DNA of 64,000 nucleotides from Pedobacter sp. MC2016-24 (GTDB lineage: Bacteria > Bacteroidota > Bacteroidia > Sphingobacteriales > Sphingobacteriaceae), in the NCBI RefSeq assembly GCF_015223055.1, contig NZ_JADFBX010000016.1, positions 62,001-126,000 of the forward strand, given 5' to 3'. Positions 1 through 7,961 of the stretch are shown one piece after another. The position numbers and the translations under genes are program-made. The notes below the pieces were generated by a model. That model saw only the letters and a list, made by a program, of their open reading frames with translations, did no database searches and was not told the DNA's origin. Position 1 is the first letter of the stretch. Every line of letters starts with the position of its first letter.

Positions 1-21
1 TTATGTAAAATATTTTCAATT

Positions 22-42
22 TGTTTGGAATTATTCTAAATA
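22..42. promoter_or_regulatory. 21-bp dyad operator, site 1
   Basis: The right half-site TTCTAAATA (34-42) is complemented by TGTTTGGAA (22-30) at 7 of 9 positions around a 3-bp centre. The site covers the TTTG -33 element of the candidate promoter, so a bound protein would block it. The shape resembles AT-rich Fur- or DtxR-type metalloregulator boxes; the family assignment is inference. Confidence 0.45.
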
Positions 43-56
43 AGTTACTATACTTG
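24..56 (+). promoter_or_regulatory. Candidate Bacteroidota promoter
   Basis: TTTG at 24-27 is followed after 21 bp by TATACTTG at 49-56, one mismatch from the TAnnTTTG -7 consensus. Transcription would start near 62, inside operator site 2. No gene follows on this strand before two terminators. Confidence 0.4.
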
Positions 57-62
57 CATTGT

Positions 63-83
63 TATTTAAAACGGTTCTAAATA
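63..83. promoter_or_regulatory. 21-bp dyad operator, site 2
   Basis: TATTTAAAA (63-71) and TTCTAAATA (75-83) form a near-perfect inverted repeat around CGG, with one mismatch; T62 and A84 extend it by one pair. It overlaps the predicted transcription start. The same two half-sites occur upstream of hemA at 26728-26748, which makes chance less likely. Confidence 0.5.
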
Positions 84-207
84 ATGGTTTTAAATTTAAG
101 ATTTACCGTTTTAAATTAGCCTGAAACAGGTTATGAGGTAGAATTTTTGACAAGATAAACGATTGGATAATCAAGATACTATTTGGTTTAGTTTAGTTGA
201 TAAGACC

Positions 208-239
208 GCTTCCGGTGGATTCCGGAAGCTTTCTTTTTT
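208..239 (+). terminator. Strong intrinsic terminator
   Basis: Arms GCTTCCGG (208-215) and CCGGAAGC (222-229) pair perfectly over a 6-nt loop and are followed by TTTCTTTTTT. No rightward gene precedes it in the window. Confidence 0.75.
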
Positions 240-318
240 GAAGAAAGAAACGGGCAGCTAAGCAACCAGATTAAAGAAGCTTAGGCAGTATTGTGTTACT
301 GGATTAGGTGTGTTTTAG

Positions 319-350
319 AGGCGTCGGCTTGAGTAACCGACGCCTTTTTA
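319..350 (+). terminator. Second intrinsic terminator
   Basis: AGGCGTCGG (319-327) pairs with CCGACGCCT (337-345), with a T tract after it on the + strand. It lies just beyond the 3' end of the leftward methyltransferase gene but has no T tract in that direction. Confidence 0.65.
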
Positions 351-352
351 TC

Positions 353-1237
353 TTATTTAAAGGAATTGAATTTTCCGAAAACACCAAGGGGTAATTTGAT
401 GCCAGAGGTTGCCTGCAGATAAAGCTCTCCGGTTTCCAGGTTTTTAACCTGTGGAAATGAGGTTTTGATCAGGTTTTCCACAATCACCGAGGAGAAGCCT
501 AAGGAATAGGTATTCAGGATCAGGAAGTGTTCTTCCGGATCGAGCAATTGGACCACTTCGGTCATCATTTCCTGGATATGGTCTTCCAGTTTCCATTTCT
601 CGCCATTCGGTCCGTGGCCAAATGCAGGTGGGTCAAGGATGATCCCGTTGTATTTTTTACCGCGTTTCAGTTCTCTTTTTACAAATTTCAAGGCATCTTC
701 CACTACCCAGCGTACATCCTGCAGTTTAGAAAGTTCCTGGTTCTCGTTGGCCCAGTTTACGACTTGTTTGATGGAGTCTACGTGGGTGGTATCTGCTCCG
801 GCTGCTTTCGCAATTAATGAAGCGGCACCAGTGTAGGCAAAGAGGTTCAATACTTTCGGGACCGGGGTTTTGAATTTTTTAATGCAACCGGAGATGTAAT
901 CCCAGTTTACAGCTTGCTCTGGAAATACACCAACATGTTTAAAAGAGGTTAATCCCAGTCGTAAATTGATGGTCACATCATCATTGGTGTAGGCTACATT
1001 CCAGCGATCGGGCAGTTGAGCTGTGCTTTTGATCCATTCACCCGAAGTAGCAGAGCGGCCTTTAAAGCGGATATGGGTTTTCTTTTTCCATTCGTTGTCC
1101 GACAATGTCTTTTTCCATACAGCCTGAGGCTCTGGTCTGGAAAGTACTAAATTTCCAAAACGTTCTAATTTTTCAAAATCACCACAATCAATCAACTCAT
1201 AATCTTTCCAGTGTGTGGGTGTTAACAGGCTTATCAT
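353..1237 (-). CDS. Class I SAM-dependent methyltransferase (RlmI-like core)
   Basis: The 294-residue product has a Rossmann-fold methyltransferase core. The SAM-binding motif NLFAYTGAASL lies near residue 131, and the DPPAFG motif, typical of RlmI/RlmK-type enzymes that methylate nucleic acids, lies near residue 200. It lacks the N-terminal PUA domain of E. coli RlmI. A 23S rRNA cytosine methyltransferase role is therefore plausible, but the substrate is unproven. The gene follows the MlaF-like ATPase by 15 bp and is probably the last gene of that leftward operon, although the functions look unrelated. Confidence 0.8.
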   Translation of the reverse strand: MISLLTPTHWKDYELIDCGDFEKLERFGNLVLSRPEPQAVWKKTLSDNEWKKKTHIRFKGRSATSGEWIKSTAQLPDRWNVAYTNDDVTINLRLGLTSFKHVGVFPEQAVNWDYISGCIKKFKTPVPKVLNLFAYTGAASLIAKAAGADTTHVDSIKQVVNWANENQELSKLQDVRWVVEDALKFVKRELKRGKKYNGIILDPPAFGHGPNGEKWKLEDHIQEMMTEVVQLLDPEEHFLILNTYSLGFSSVIVENLIKTSFPQVKNLETGELYLQATSGIKLPLGVFGKFNSFK

Positions 1238-1252
1238 AAAAATGGGTATATA

Positions 1253-2005
1253 TTAAAATTTGTCTTTTGCAGCTTTCATGAAACGGCTGGCAAAAACAAA
1301 ATCATTTAGTTCTTGAACATCAGTGTGGGCGATCTCTTTGTTGGAGCCTTCCCAGAATTTTTTTCCTTCGTGTAAGAAAAGGATATAATCGCCAATACCC
1401 ATTACCGAGTTCATGTCGTGGGTAACTACAATGGTGGTGGTATTGTATTCTTCGGTCAGTTCTTTAATCAATTCATCAATAACGATGGAAGTTTTAGGAT
1501 CCAGACCAGAGTTGGGCTCATCAACAAATAAGTATTTCGGGTTCATGGCAATGGCGCGGGCAATGCCTACACGCTTTTTCATCCCGCCGGACAATTCGGC
1601 CGGAAACAATTTATTTTTACCTTCCAGGTTTACCCTTTCCAGGCAAAAGTTAACGCGCTCCAGTTTTTCTTTGCGGCTCTGCTCGGTAAACATGTTTAAA
1701 GGGAACATGATGTTCTCTTCAACGCTCATGGAATCGAATAGGGCAGATCCCTGAAAAAGCATCCCGATTTCTTTACGGATTTCGATCTTCTCTTCAAAAT
1801 TCATCGTGGTGAATTCGCGGCCATCGTATTCAACGCTACCTTGTTCAGGATGGTGTAAACCGATCATGCATTTGAGTAAGGTTGTTTTTCCTGAGCCTGA
1901 ACCACCAATGATCAAATTGGTTACACCAGGTTTAAACTCACCTGAGATCCCTTTAAGTACCTCATTGTCGCCAAACGATTTGTGAATGTCTTTAATCTCG
2001 ATCAT
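1253..2005 (-). CDS. Mla-type ABC transporter ATP-binding protein
   Basis: This 250-residue ATPase has Walker A GGSGSGKTT, the signature LSGGMKKRVGIARAI and Walker B FVDEPNSGLDP. The signature and the Asn in DEPNSGLDP are typical of MlaF/Ttg2A ATPases, which power phospholipid transport between the inner and outer membranes. Its start codon overlaps the stop codon of the mlaE-like gene (ATGA), so the two are translationally coupled. The periplasmic MCE protein (MlaD) that normally completes the complex is not next to it in this window. Confidence 0.88.
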   Translation of the reverse strand: MIEIKDIHKSFGDNEVLKGISGEFKPGVTNLIIGGSGSGKTTLLKCMIGLHHPEQGSVEYDGREFTTMNFEEKIEIRKEIGMLFQGSALFDSMSVEENIMFPLNMFTEQSRKEKLERVNFCLERVNLEGKNKLFPAELSGGMKKRVGIARAIAMNPKYLFVDEPNSGLDPKTSIVIDELIKELTEEYNTTTIVVTHDMNSVMGIGDYILFLHEGKKFWEGSNKEIAHTDVQELNDFVFASRFMKAAKDKF

Positions 2006-2736
2006 AGTAATAACTGGGTTACAATGTAATCACATGCCAAAATGGTAATACAGCTCACCACTACAGCTCTTGTACTGGCTTGTGCCACTTCCAGCGCGCC
2101 GCCTTTAACATAAAAACCTTCGTAGGCAGGTACCGATGTGATGATGAAACCAAAAACAAAAGCTTTAACCAGGGCCACTACAATGGTATATGGATTAAAA
2201 TCTGTGGTGATCCCCTGAACGTATTCGGCAGGAGTAACCGCACCAGATAAAGTACCACCAATATAACCACCTGTGATGCTCAGGAACATAGACATGATGA
2301 CCAATAAAGGCACCATGGTGATTCCGGCAATGATTTTAGGCAAGATTAAATAACCCGGTGAATTGATGCCCATAATTTCGAGTGCATCGATCTGTTCGCT
2401 GACCCGCATGGTGCCGATCTCGGAGGAAATGGCAGAACCGATTTTACCGGCCAGTACAATGGCACTGATGGTAGGGCTGAGCTCTAAAATAGATGAATCC
2501 CGGTTAACGGAGCCGATAATGGTTTTTGGAATGAAATCACTCACCAGCTGGAAAGCAATTTGCAATGTCATTACAGCGCCGATAAATGTGGATATGATTG
2601 CAATCAGACCTAATGAGCCTACGCCAATAAAATCCATTTGTTTGAAAATGGCTTTTAAATAGATTTTAAATTTTTCAGGCCTTCTAAAAACCGCTTTGAG
2701 CAGTAACAGGTAGCGTCCAAAATTGGTGAAATTCAT
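2002..2736 (-). CDS. MlaE-family ABC transporter permease
   Basis: The 244-residue integral membrane protein matches the MlaE/YrbE permease family: an N-terminal amphipathic stretch, then about five hydrophobic segments, with the conserved stretch EIGTMRVSEQIDALEIMGI near the middle. The family forms the inner-membrane core of lipid transporters that maintain outer-membrane asymmetry. It is the first gene of a leftward operon with the MlaF-like ATPase and the methyltransferase, and it is divergent from the SDR gene. Confidence 0.88.
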   Translation of the reverse strand: MNFTNFGRYLLLLKAVFRRPEKFKIYLKAIFKQMDFIGVGSLGLIAIISTFIGAVMTLQIAFQLVSDFIPKTIIGSVNRDSSILELSPTISAIVLAGKIGSAISSEIGTMRVSEQIDALEIMGINSPGYLILPKIIAGITMVPLLVIMSMFLSITGGYIGGTLSGAVTPAEYVQGITTDFNPYTIVVALVKAFVFGFIITSVPAYEGFYVKGGALEVAQASTRAVVVSCITILACDYIVTQLLL

Positions 2737-2765
2737 TGATTAAAAATTAGCTTTTGTAATATATC

Positions 2766-2797
2766 CAATTGTAGTATGCTGGAGCTTGCATGACAAT
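2766..2797 (-). promoter_or_regulatory. Candidate promoter of the mla operon
   Basis: On the minus strand ATTG (2797-2794) is followed after 20 bp by TACAATTG (2773-2766), one mismatch from TAnnTTTG. It lies about 30 bp upstream of the mlaE start. Confidence 0.35.
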
Positions 2798-2904
2798 AGC
2801 ACCCATGTACTACAAAGAAACAAATAAAAAGTTGAAAAAAGATGATGCGAACCTTTTCTAACGCTGTATTCCTAACAAGACGCGTGCCGTAGCCTTCTTT
2901 TTTG

Positions 2905-2912
2905 TATTATTG
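2905..2912 (+). promoter_or_regulatory. Candidate -7 element of the SDR gene
   Basis: TATTATTG followed by CGG resembles the TAnnTTTG -7 box, with one mismatch, 19 bp upstream of the ATG at 2932. The ispG promoter has the same trailing GCGG context. Confidence 0.35.
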
Positions 2913-2931
2913 CGGAATAAGATGTTTAAAC

Positions 2932-3621
2932 ATGAATGCAATAATAACAGGTGCCACAAGGGGTATTGGTAAAGCGATAGCGGTTAAACTTGCAGAAAGC
3001 GGCTATGATTTGGCCCTTTGCTCCAGGAATGAAAATGAGTTGAAAGATTTTGCAGCGTCTTTGAGTTATACCGGGGTACAAATTCTGACCTATCGGGCAG
3101 ACTGTGGTGTGCGGGAAGAAGTTTATGCTTTTTGTGAAACAGTTTACGAACAAATGCGTGGCGCTGATGTTTTAGTAAATAATGCAGGGGTGTTCCTGAC
3201 CGGAAGTTTATTGGATGAAGCGGACGATCAGTTGCATAAACAGTTGAATGTGAATTTGAATGCGGCTTATTATATGTCGAAGTTTTTTGGAAAAAAGATG
3301 CGTGAAAGGCAATCCGGGCACATATTTAACATTTGTTCAGTCGCTTCTAAGGTTGTTGTAGAAAATGCAGGTAGCTATTCTGTAACTAAAGCAGCTTTGC
3401 TGAGTCTTAATGATGTATTGCGGCAGGAACTATCGAAATACAACGTTAAAGTAACGGCAATATTGCCAGGTTCGACATTGACCTCGTCGTGGGAAGGAAC
3501 AGAAATTCCGGCGGAGCGATTTGTACAACCAGAAGACATTGCCCATACTTTGTACACCATTTTAAATTTAAGCACTGGTGTAAATGTTGATGAAGTGGTA
3601 TTGAAGCCGTTACAGTTTTAA
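2932..3621 (+). CDS. Short-chain dehydrogenase/reductase (SDR) family protein
   Basis: The product (229 residues from the chosen start) is a classical SDR with a Rossmann fold. The cofactor motif TGATRGIGKA is at the N-terminus, NNAG is near residue 93, and the catalytic Ser with YSVTKAA follows near residues 140-160. The substrate cannot be told from sequence; sepiapterin-reductase-like or 3-oxoacyl-reductase-like activity are options. I chose ATG 2932 because the protein then starts directly at the first beta strand, as usual for the family, and because a -7-like element lies just upstream. An in-frame ATG at 2902 would lie inside that element. Confidence 0.85.
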   Translation: MNAIITGATRGIGKAIAVKLAESGYDLALCSRNENELKDFAASLSYTGVQILTYRADCGVREEVYAFCETVYEQMRGADVLVNNAGVFLTGSLLDEADDQLHKQLNVNLNAAYYMSKFFGKKMRERQSGHIFNICSVASKVVVENAGSYSVTKAALLSLNDVLRQELSKYNVKVTAILPGSTLTSSWEGTEIPAERFVQPEDIAHTLYTILNLSTGVNVDEVVLKPLQF

Positions 3622-3639
3622 TTATAGGAGGGCCATATT

Positions 3640-4359
3640 ATGGAAAAGAGATTGTTTAGGAATGAGTATGACAAAGTAGTTGCCGGGGTATCGTCTGGTG
3701 TTGCGGAGTACATGGAAGTGGATGTAACCATCATCAGGCTGTTGTTTGTATTGTCGACCATTTTTTTAGTAGGCACAGGGGTTTTGGTTTACCTGATCTT
3801 GTGGATTGTAGTGCCGGTCAATAATGACCCGGCGGTCAGATTTTCAAAATTTAATGACTTTTTTAATAAACAAAATAATCCGTTTAATACGACGAATCCA
3901 TTCACTAAAAATAATCCTTCGGAGGGCACAGGTCCTTTTCAGGATTGGACATCATCAACTATGAAAGAAGATAGCCACATGGCCTGGAAAAAATCCGGTG
4001 ATTTTAAGGCCTATAAAAAAGATAATGAAACCGGACGCACGGTAGCTGGCTTGTTTTTGCTGGTGATTGGTCTGTATTTTTTAATGGACGAGTTTAACCT
4101 GATCCCTTTTGGCTTCAAGCTGGCCAAATTGTGGCCGGTGGTGTTTATTGCCATTGGGATAAGTTTCATCATCAAGTCGAAGAACAAAAAGAAATGGGAA
4201 GCCTGGAAAAATGAAAACCCAGCTCCGGGCACTGCTGCTCCTGAAACACCAGCTTCGCCTGGGTTTCCGGTAGATCCGGTTGCACCTGCAAATCCTGAAA
4301 ACCAAAATTTCGGAACAGCGGATCCTGCTTCCATTGATTTCACTAAAAAAGACCAGTAG
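3640..4359 (+). CDS. PspC domain membrane protein
   Basis: Residues 1-60 form a PspC domain (Phage shock protein C) with a transmembrane helix around residues 30-57. A low-complexity Asn-rich linker follows, then two more hydrophobic segments near 130-175 that resemble the DUF5668/LiaF-type membrane region, and a Pro/Ala-rich C-terminal tail. PspC proteins act in envelope-stress sensing at the cytoplasmic membrane. A strong Shine-Dalgarno (TAGGAGG) sits about 10 bp upstream of the ATG, which is unusually good for this phylum. The LiaF-like gene starts 2 bp after its stop. Confidence 0.85.
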   Translation: MEKRLFRNEYDKVVAGVSSGVAEYMEVDVTIIRLLFVLSTIFLVGTGVLVYLILWIVVPVNNDPAVRFSKFNDFFNKQNNPFNTTNPFTKNNPSEGTGPFQDWTSSTMKEDSHMAWKKSGDFKAYKKDNETGRTVAGLFLLVIGLYFLMDEFNLIPFGFKLAKLWPVVFIAIGISFIIKSKNKKKWEAWKNENPAPGTAAPETPASPGFPVDPVAPANPENQNFGTADPASIDFTKKDQ

Positions 4360-4361
4360 CC

Positions 4362-5303
4362 ATGAGATTAGATCGCGTAATGTGGGGCATTATACTGCTG
4401 TTTGTGGGCGGTGTCCTCTTGTTGGAAAACTTTCAGGTCATTGATTTTTACTGGCGCAATGTGTGGCGGTTCTGGCCTATATTTTTAATTATTGCCGGGG
4501 TAAATATCCTCTTTAATAAAAACAGGTCGCAGCTTGGCAGTATCATCTCCATTGTGATCCTGGTATTTACACTTTGCCTGCTGTTTTTTAAAGGGCAGGA
4601 GTCGCCCGATGGAAAACGCCTGTTTAATGTCGGAATTGGCGGCAGGGGCGACCATTCAGACCCGAATGCAAACAAGCTGGAACATTTGCATTTTTCAGAG
4701 CCCTTTGTGGATGCTGTGGATATGCGGACGGTCCTGAATATCTCTGGTGGTGGCACTTCTTTCAATCTGAACGAAAGTGCAGATAGTTTGATTACGGCAG
4801 ATGTGAAAAAGAGAGGCGGCGTTTTTACGGTTAAAAACGTAAACTCTGATGGCTTGCGGACCATTGATTTTAAGATGAAAGGCAATTCCAACTGGAGCGT
4901 AAGCGAAGGCGGGAACGAGGTTGAACTGCGGTTGAACAAACAACCCAAGTGGGAGGTTAATGTAAACCTTGGGGCCGGAAGTATTGATTTCGATTTATCG
5001 GATTATAAAGTCAGTGATTTTAATTTTGATGGTGGTGCAGCAGCCTTGTCGGTTAAATTCGGGGCTTTACTGCCTTTGACCAATGTGAATGTAAAAACCG
5101 GGATCGCCGATGTTAAAATTAAAGTGCCTGAGGTTGCAGGTTGTAAAATCAGGGCCAAAACGGGTTTGTCTTCTAAAGAATTCAATGATTTTAAGAAAAT
5201 GAGTGACGGTACTTTTGAAAGTGCCAATTATGAATCTGCTGTTCGTAAAATAATCATAAATTTAGACGGAGGATTAAGTAACTTTGAGGTAAGCCGTTAT
5301 TAG
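4362..5303 (+). CDS. LiaF-like membrane protein (DUF5668 / cell-wall stress type)
   Basis: The N-terminus (about residues 1-75) has three to four short hydrophobic helices of the DUF5668/LiaF transmembrane type. The remaining 230 residues look like a soluble beta-rich domain with repeated short strands, for example FNLNESADSL and INLDGGLSNFEV. In Firmicutes, LiaF-type proteins tune the response to cell-wall antibiotics. Here the adjoining PspC gene supports an envelope-stress role, but this is inference. The gene is tightly coupled to its neighbours on both sides. Confidence 0.75.
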   Translation: MRLDRVMWGIILLFVGGVLLLENFQVIDFYWRNVWRFWPIFLIIAGVNILFNKNRSQLGSIISIVILVFTLCLLFFKGQESPDGKRLFNVGIGGRGDHSDPNANKLEHLHFSEPFVDAVDMRTVLNISGGGTSFNLNESADSLITADVKKRGGVFTVKNVNSDGLRTIDFKMKGNSNWSVSEGGNEVELRLNKQPKWEVNVNLGAGSIDFDLSDYKVSDFNFDGGAAALSVKFGALLPLTNVNVKTGIADVKIKVPEVAGCKIRAKTGLSSKEFNDFKKMSDGTFESANYESAVRKIIINLDGGLSNFEVSRY

Positions 5304-5318
5304 GGGTTACTTTAAAGT

Positions 5319-5936
5319 ATGGGATATCAAGAAGTTCAGTATACCGTTGTAGTCAACGGAAGACCGGAAGGTCCTTATCGTTTTGATGAATTGACTGCGC
5401 TAGTCATTACCTCAGATACCTTTGTGAGGAAGACTGGAATGGATGACTATAAAGAAGCTCACGAGTTTGAAGAACTCCGTGAGCTTTTTGGTTTCAGTTA
5501 CCAGCAAACGGCTCCCCAGTACTTTGCTGCATTTGACCAGCGTTTACTGGCTTGTGTGATTGATTACTTTTTCATTACCCTGGTGTATGCCCTGGTGATT
5601 TTATTGGGCTTTATTGTCGTTACAGAGAAATCTCACCGCATTGCACTCGCCATTGTTGGCTTACCCTTTATTTTTATTGTAAAACTGATTTATGGTACAA
5701 TCACCGATGCTTCGGCCAAACAAGGGGGGATCGGCAAGCGCCTGATGAAGATCAGGGTGACCGATCTGGATGGTGGGCGGATAGGTTACGGAAAGTCGCT
5801 GGGCCGTAATTTGAGTAAAATTTTGTCGCTGGCGCCTTTTCTGATTGGTTACCTGTACAGCTTCCTGAACCGCAAGCAGCAATGCTTTCACGACATCATT
5901 GCCGGCACGCTTGTGGTGAAAGACAGGTTGATCTAG
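5319..5936 (+). CDS. GYF-like plus RDD family membrane protein
   Basis: The first 55 residues (YTVVVNGRPEGPYRFDEL) match the GYF_2-type domain often fused to bacterial membrane proteins. Residues of about 70-200 form an RDD domain with three hydrophobic segments and the pattern FDQRLLACVIDYF, followed by GGIGKRLMKIRV. RDD proteins are poorly understood; some have been linked to ion exchange. The gene starts 15 bp after the LiaF-like gene and ends the SDR-PspC-LiaF-RDD run. Confidence 0.82.
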   Translation: MGYQEVQYTVVVNGRPEGPYRFDELTALVITSDTFVRKTGMDDYKEAHEFEELRELFGFSYQQTAPQYFAAFDQRLLACVIDYFFITLVYALVILLGFIVVTEKSHRIALAIVGLPFIFIVKLIYGTITDASAKQGGIGKRLMKIRVTDLDGGRIGYGKSLGRNLSKILSLAPFLIGYLYSFLNRKQQCFHDIIAGTLVVKDRLI

Positions 5937-5980
5937 TTCACATCAGCTATAGTTTACACCAAGGTTATAAACTTAATCTT

Positions 5981-5988
5981 TATCTTTG
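5981..5988 (+). promoter_or_regulatory. -7 element of the ispG promoter
   Basis: TATCTTTG matches TAnnTTTG exactly and is followed by CGG. It lies 17 bp upstream of the ispG start, so the 5' leader would be only about 10 nt. No clear -33 TTTG is seen at the usual distance. Confidence 0.5.
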
Positions 5989-6005
5989 CGGAAGATTTTG
6001 CATTC

Positions 6006-7961
6006 ATGGAAGAAGTAACGTATTGTAACAGTTTAAATCAGTATTCAAGGTTTTTAACACGCGAGGTGAATATCGGGGATATCCCGATGGGCGGGCTAAA
6101 CCCAATCCGTATTCAGTCGATGACAACCACAGACACCATGGATACCATTGGTACGGTGGAACAAACCATCCGCATGGTCAACTCTGGCTGTGAGTACGTG
6201 CGCATTACCGCGCCTAGTATGAAGGAGGCAGAGAACCTCGCAAACATCAAAAAAGAACTCAGATCAAGAGGTTATACGGTACCCCTGGTTGCCGACATCC
6301 ACTTTACGCCCAACGCGGCGGAAGCTGCGGCCCGCATTGTGGAGAAGGTACGTGTAAATCCGGGCAACTATGCCGATAAGAAACGTTTTGAAAATATAGA
6401 ATACACCCAACAGGCCTATCAGGCAGAACTGGACCGCATTTATAAGAAATTTATACCCCTGGTAAAGATTTGTAAGGAATACGGAACGGCCATGCGGATT
6501 GGGACCAACCATGGTTCGCTATCTGACCGCATCATGAGCCACTATGGCGATACCCCACGTGGTATGGTCGAGTCGGCCATGGAGTTTATCCGCATGTGCG
6601 AAGACCAGAACTATTATAACCTGGTGATCTCCATGAAGGCCAGCAATACCCAGGTGATGGTACAGGCCTATCGTTTGCTGGTTGAAACCATGGTTAAGGA
6701 AGGAATGAATTATCCTTTACACCTTGGGGTAACCGAGGCCGGCGATGGTGAAGACGGACGGATTAAATCGGCCGTAGGTATTGGAACTTTACTCGAAGAC
6801 GGCCTGGGCGATACGATCCGGGTGTCTTTAACGGAAGATCCGGAATTTGAAGCACCAGTTGCCAAAGCGCTTGCACTGCGTTATGAAAAACGCGCATTGC
6901 TGGACCTGAATGGCAATCCCCTAAGTACCACGGGGCAGCGGGAACGCCTCGTGATTGGTGATTTACCTTATAGCCCTTATGCTTATCAACGCCGGCATAC
7001 CTTGCCGGTACAACATATTGGCGGGGCCCACCATCCGGTTGTGATGATGGATGTTTCTGCTGAAAATCTGAAAGATCCTTATTTCCTGACTTCGGTAGGA
7101 TACCAGTACAGCGCCGGGCTGGATAAATATAACATGGCCGATCAGGCCTGTGACCTGGTTTACCTGGGCGATGCATTACCTTCTTTTTCTTTCCCTGGAA
7201 ATTTAAAACAGGTTTACAATTATGAAACCTGGCTTGCGCTGAAGAATAAGCAAAACTGCCATCCATTATTGTCTTTTAACGATTATTTAACTGTAACGGT
7301 TAAAGATGAGTTTTTGAACCTGGTTAGCCTGAAAGCCGAGGAGCTTGCTGGTGCAGACCTGTCAGCATTGCAGGGAAATGTGGTATTGGTATTGGAGACT
7401 GAGGCTGCGCATGGTATGGCTGCACAAAGAGCACTTTTTATCAGCCTGATGAAACATCAGCTGGAAGTTCCGGTCATTATCAAACGAAGTTATGCCGGGC
7501 TGAATGCCGATGACCTGATGTTGTATGCCGCGACTGACCTGGGCGCGTTGCTGACAGATGGAATGGGGGATGGTGTATGGATTGATGCTGACCGCGAGAT
7601 TGGTTTATCACTGGTCAATGCCACCAGCTTCGGTATTTTACAGGCCACAAGAACAAGGATTTCTAAAACGGAATACATATCTTGCCCGAGCTGCGGGCGT
7701 ACGCTGTTCGACCTGCAGGAAACGACACAACTGATCCGTTCACGTACCGACCACCTCAAAGGCATCAAGATTGGGATTATGGGCTGTATTGTAAATGGCC
7801 CGGGTGAAATGGCCGATGCAGATTACGGGTATGTAGGCACTGGTCCGGATAAAATCACTTTGTACCGCGGTAAGGAAGTGGTTAAGAAAAATGTCAATGC
7901 CGGGCGTGCGCTGGATGATTTGATTGATTTAATTAAAGAAGATGGGAATTGGGTCGACTGA
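6006..7961 (+). CDS. ispG: 4-hydroxy-3-methylbut-2-enyl diphosphate synthase (IspG/GcpE), long form
   Basis: IspG reduces methylerythritol cyclodiphosphate to HMBPP in the MEP isoprenoid pathway, using a 4Fe-4S cluster. The N-terminal TIM-barrel begins with the typical NPIRIQSMTTTDTMDT motif. The cluster ligands are visible at Cys560 and Cys563 (CPSCGRT) and Cys594 (MGCIVNGPGEM). At 651 residues it is far longer than the roughly 370-residue proteobacterial enzyme, because of a large inserted domain between barrel and reductase domain; this three-domain form is known from plants, chlamydiae and Bacteroidota. Its last 20 bp overlap the start of the ECF sigma factor gene. Confidence 0.96.
   Translation: MEEVTYCNSLNQYSRFLTREVNIGDIPMGGLNPIRIQSMTTTDTMDTIGTVEQTIRMVNSGCEYVRITAPSMKEAENLANIKKELRSRGYTVPLVADIHFTPNAAEAAARIVEKVRVNPGNYADKKRFENIEYTQQAYQAELDRIYKKFIPLVKICKEYGTAMRIGTNHGSLSDRIMSHYGDTPRGMVESAMEFIRMCEDQNYYNLVISMKASNTQVMVQAYRLLVETMVKEGMNYPLHLGVTEAGDGEDGRIKSAVGIGTLLEDGLGDTIRVSLTEDPEFEAPVAKALALRYEKRALLDLNGNPLSTTGQRERLVIGDLPYSPYAYQRRHTLPVQHIGGAHHPVVMMDVSAENLKDPYFLTSVGYQYSAGLDKYNMADQACDLVYLGDALPSFSFPGNLKQVYNYETWLALKNKQNCHPLLSFNDYLTVTVKDEFLNLVSLKAEELAGADLSALQGNVVLVLETEAAHGMAAQRALFISLMKHQLEVPVIIKRSYAGLNADDLMLYAATDLGALLTDGMGDGVWIDADREIGLSLVNATSFGILQATRTRISKTEYISCPSCGRTLFDLQETTQLIRSRTDHLKGIKIGIMGCIVNGPGEMADADYGYVGTGPDKITLYRGKEVVKKNVNAGRALDDLIDLIKEDGNWVD

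Larger units (their letters stand above)
62..239 (+). ncRNA. Putative regulated small RNA
   Basis: A transcript from the promoter at 24-56 would begin near 62 and end at the strong terminator at 208-239, giving about 180 nt with no meaningful open frame. Read-through would end at the second terminator near 346, giving about 285 nt. The flanking dyad operators suggest repression, possibly by metal. No RNA family is recognised; this rests on layout only. Confidence 0.3.
1..352. other. Gene-free region with operators, promoter and two terminators
   Basis: No credible protein gene is visible in this 352 bp AT-rich stretch; the only rightward ATG frames are a few codons long (for example 11 codons from 84). 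It holds two 21-bp inverted repeats, a Bacteroidota-type promoter between them and two rightward intrinsic terminators, which are listed separately. The layout fits a regulated non-coding transcript. It could also be the control region of a leftward gene outside the window. Confidence 0.6.

Noticed and set aside
84..119. 11-codon frame inside the putative small RNA
   Set aside because: Too short, no ribosome site and no composition bias; it looks like chance.
2850..2880. GCGAACC followed by an AT-rich stretch as an ECF promoter upstream of the SDR gene
   Set aside because: No CGTC-like -10 element is found at 15-17 bp.
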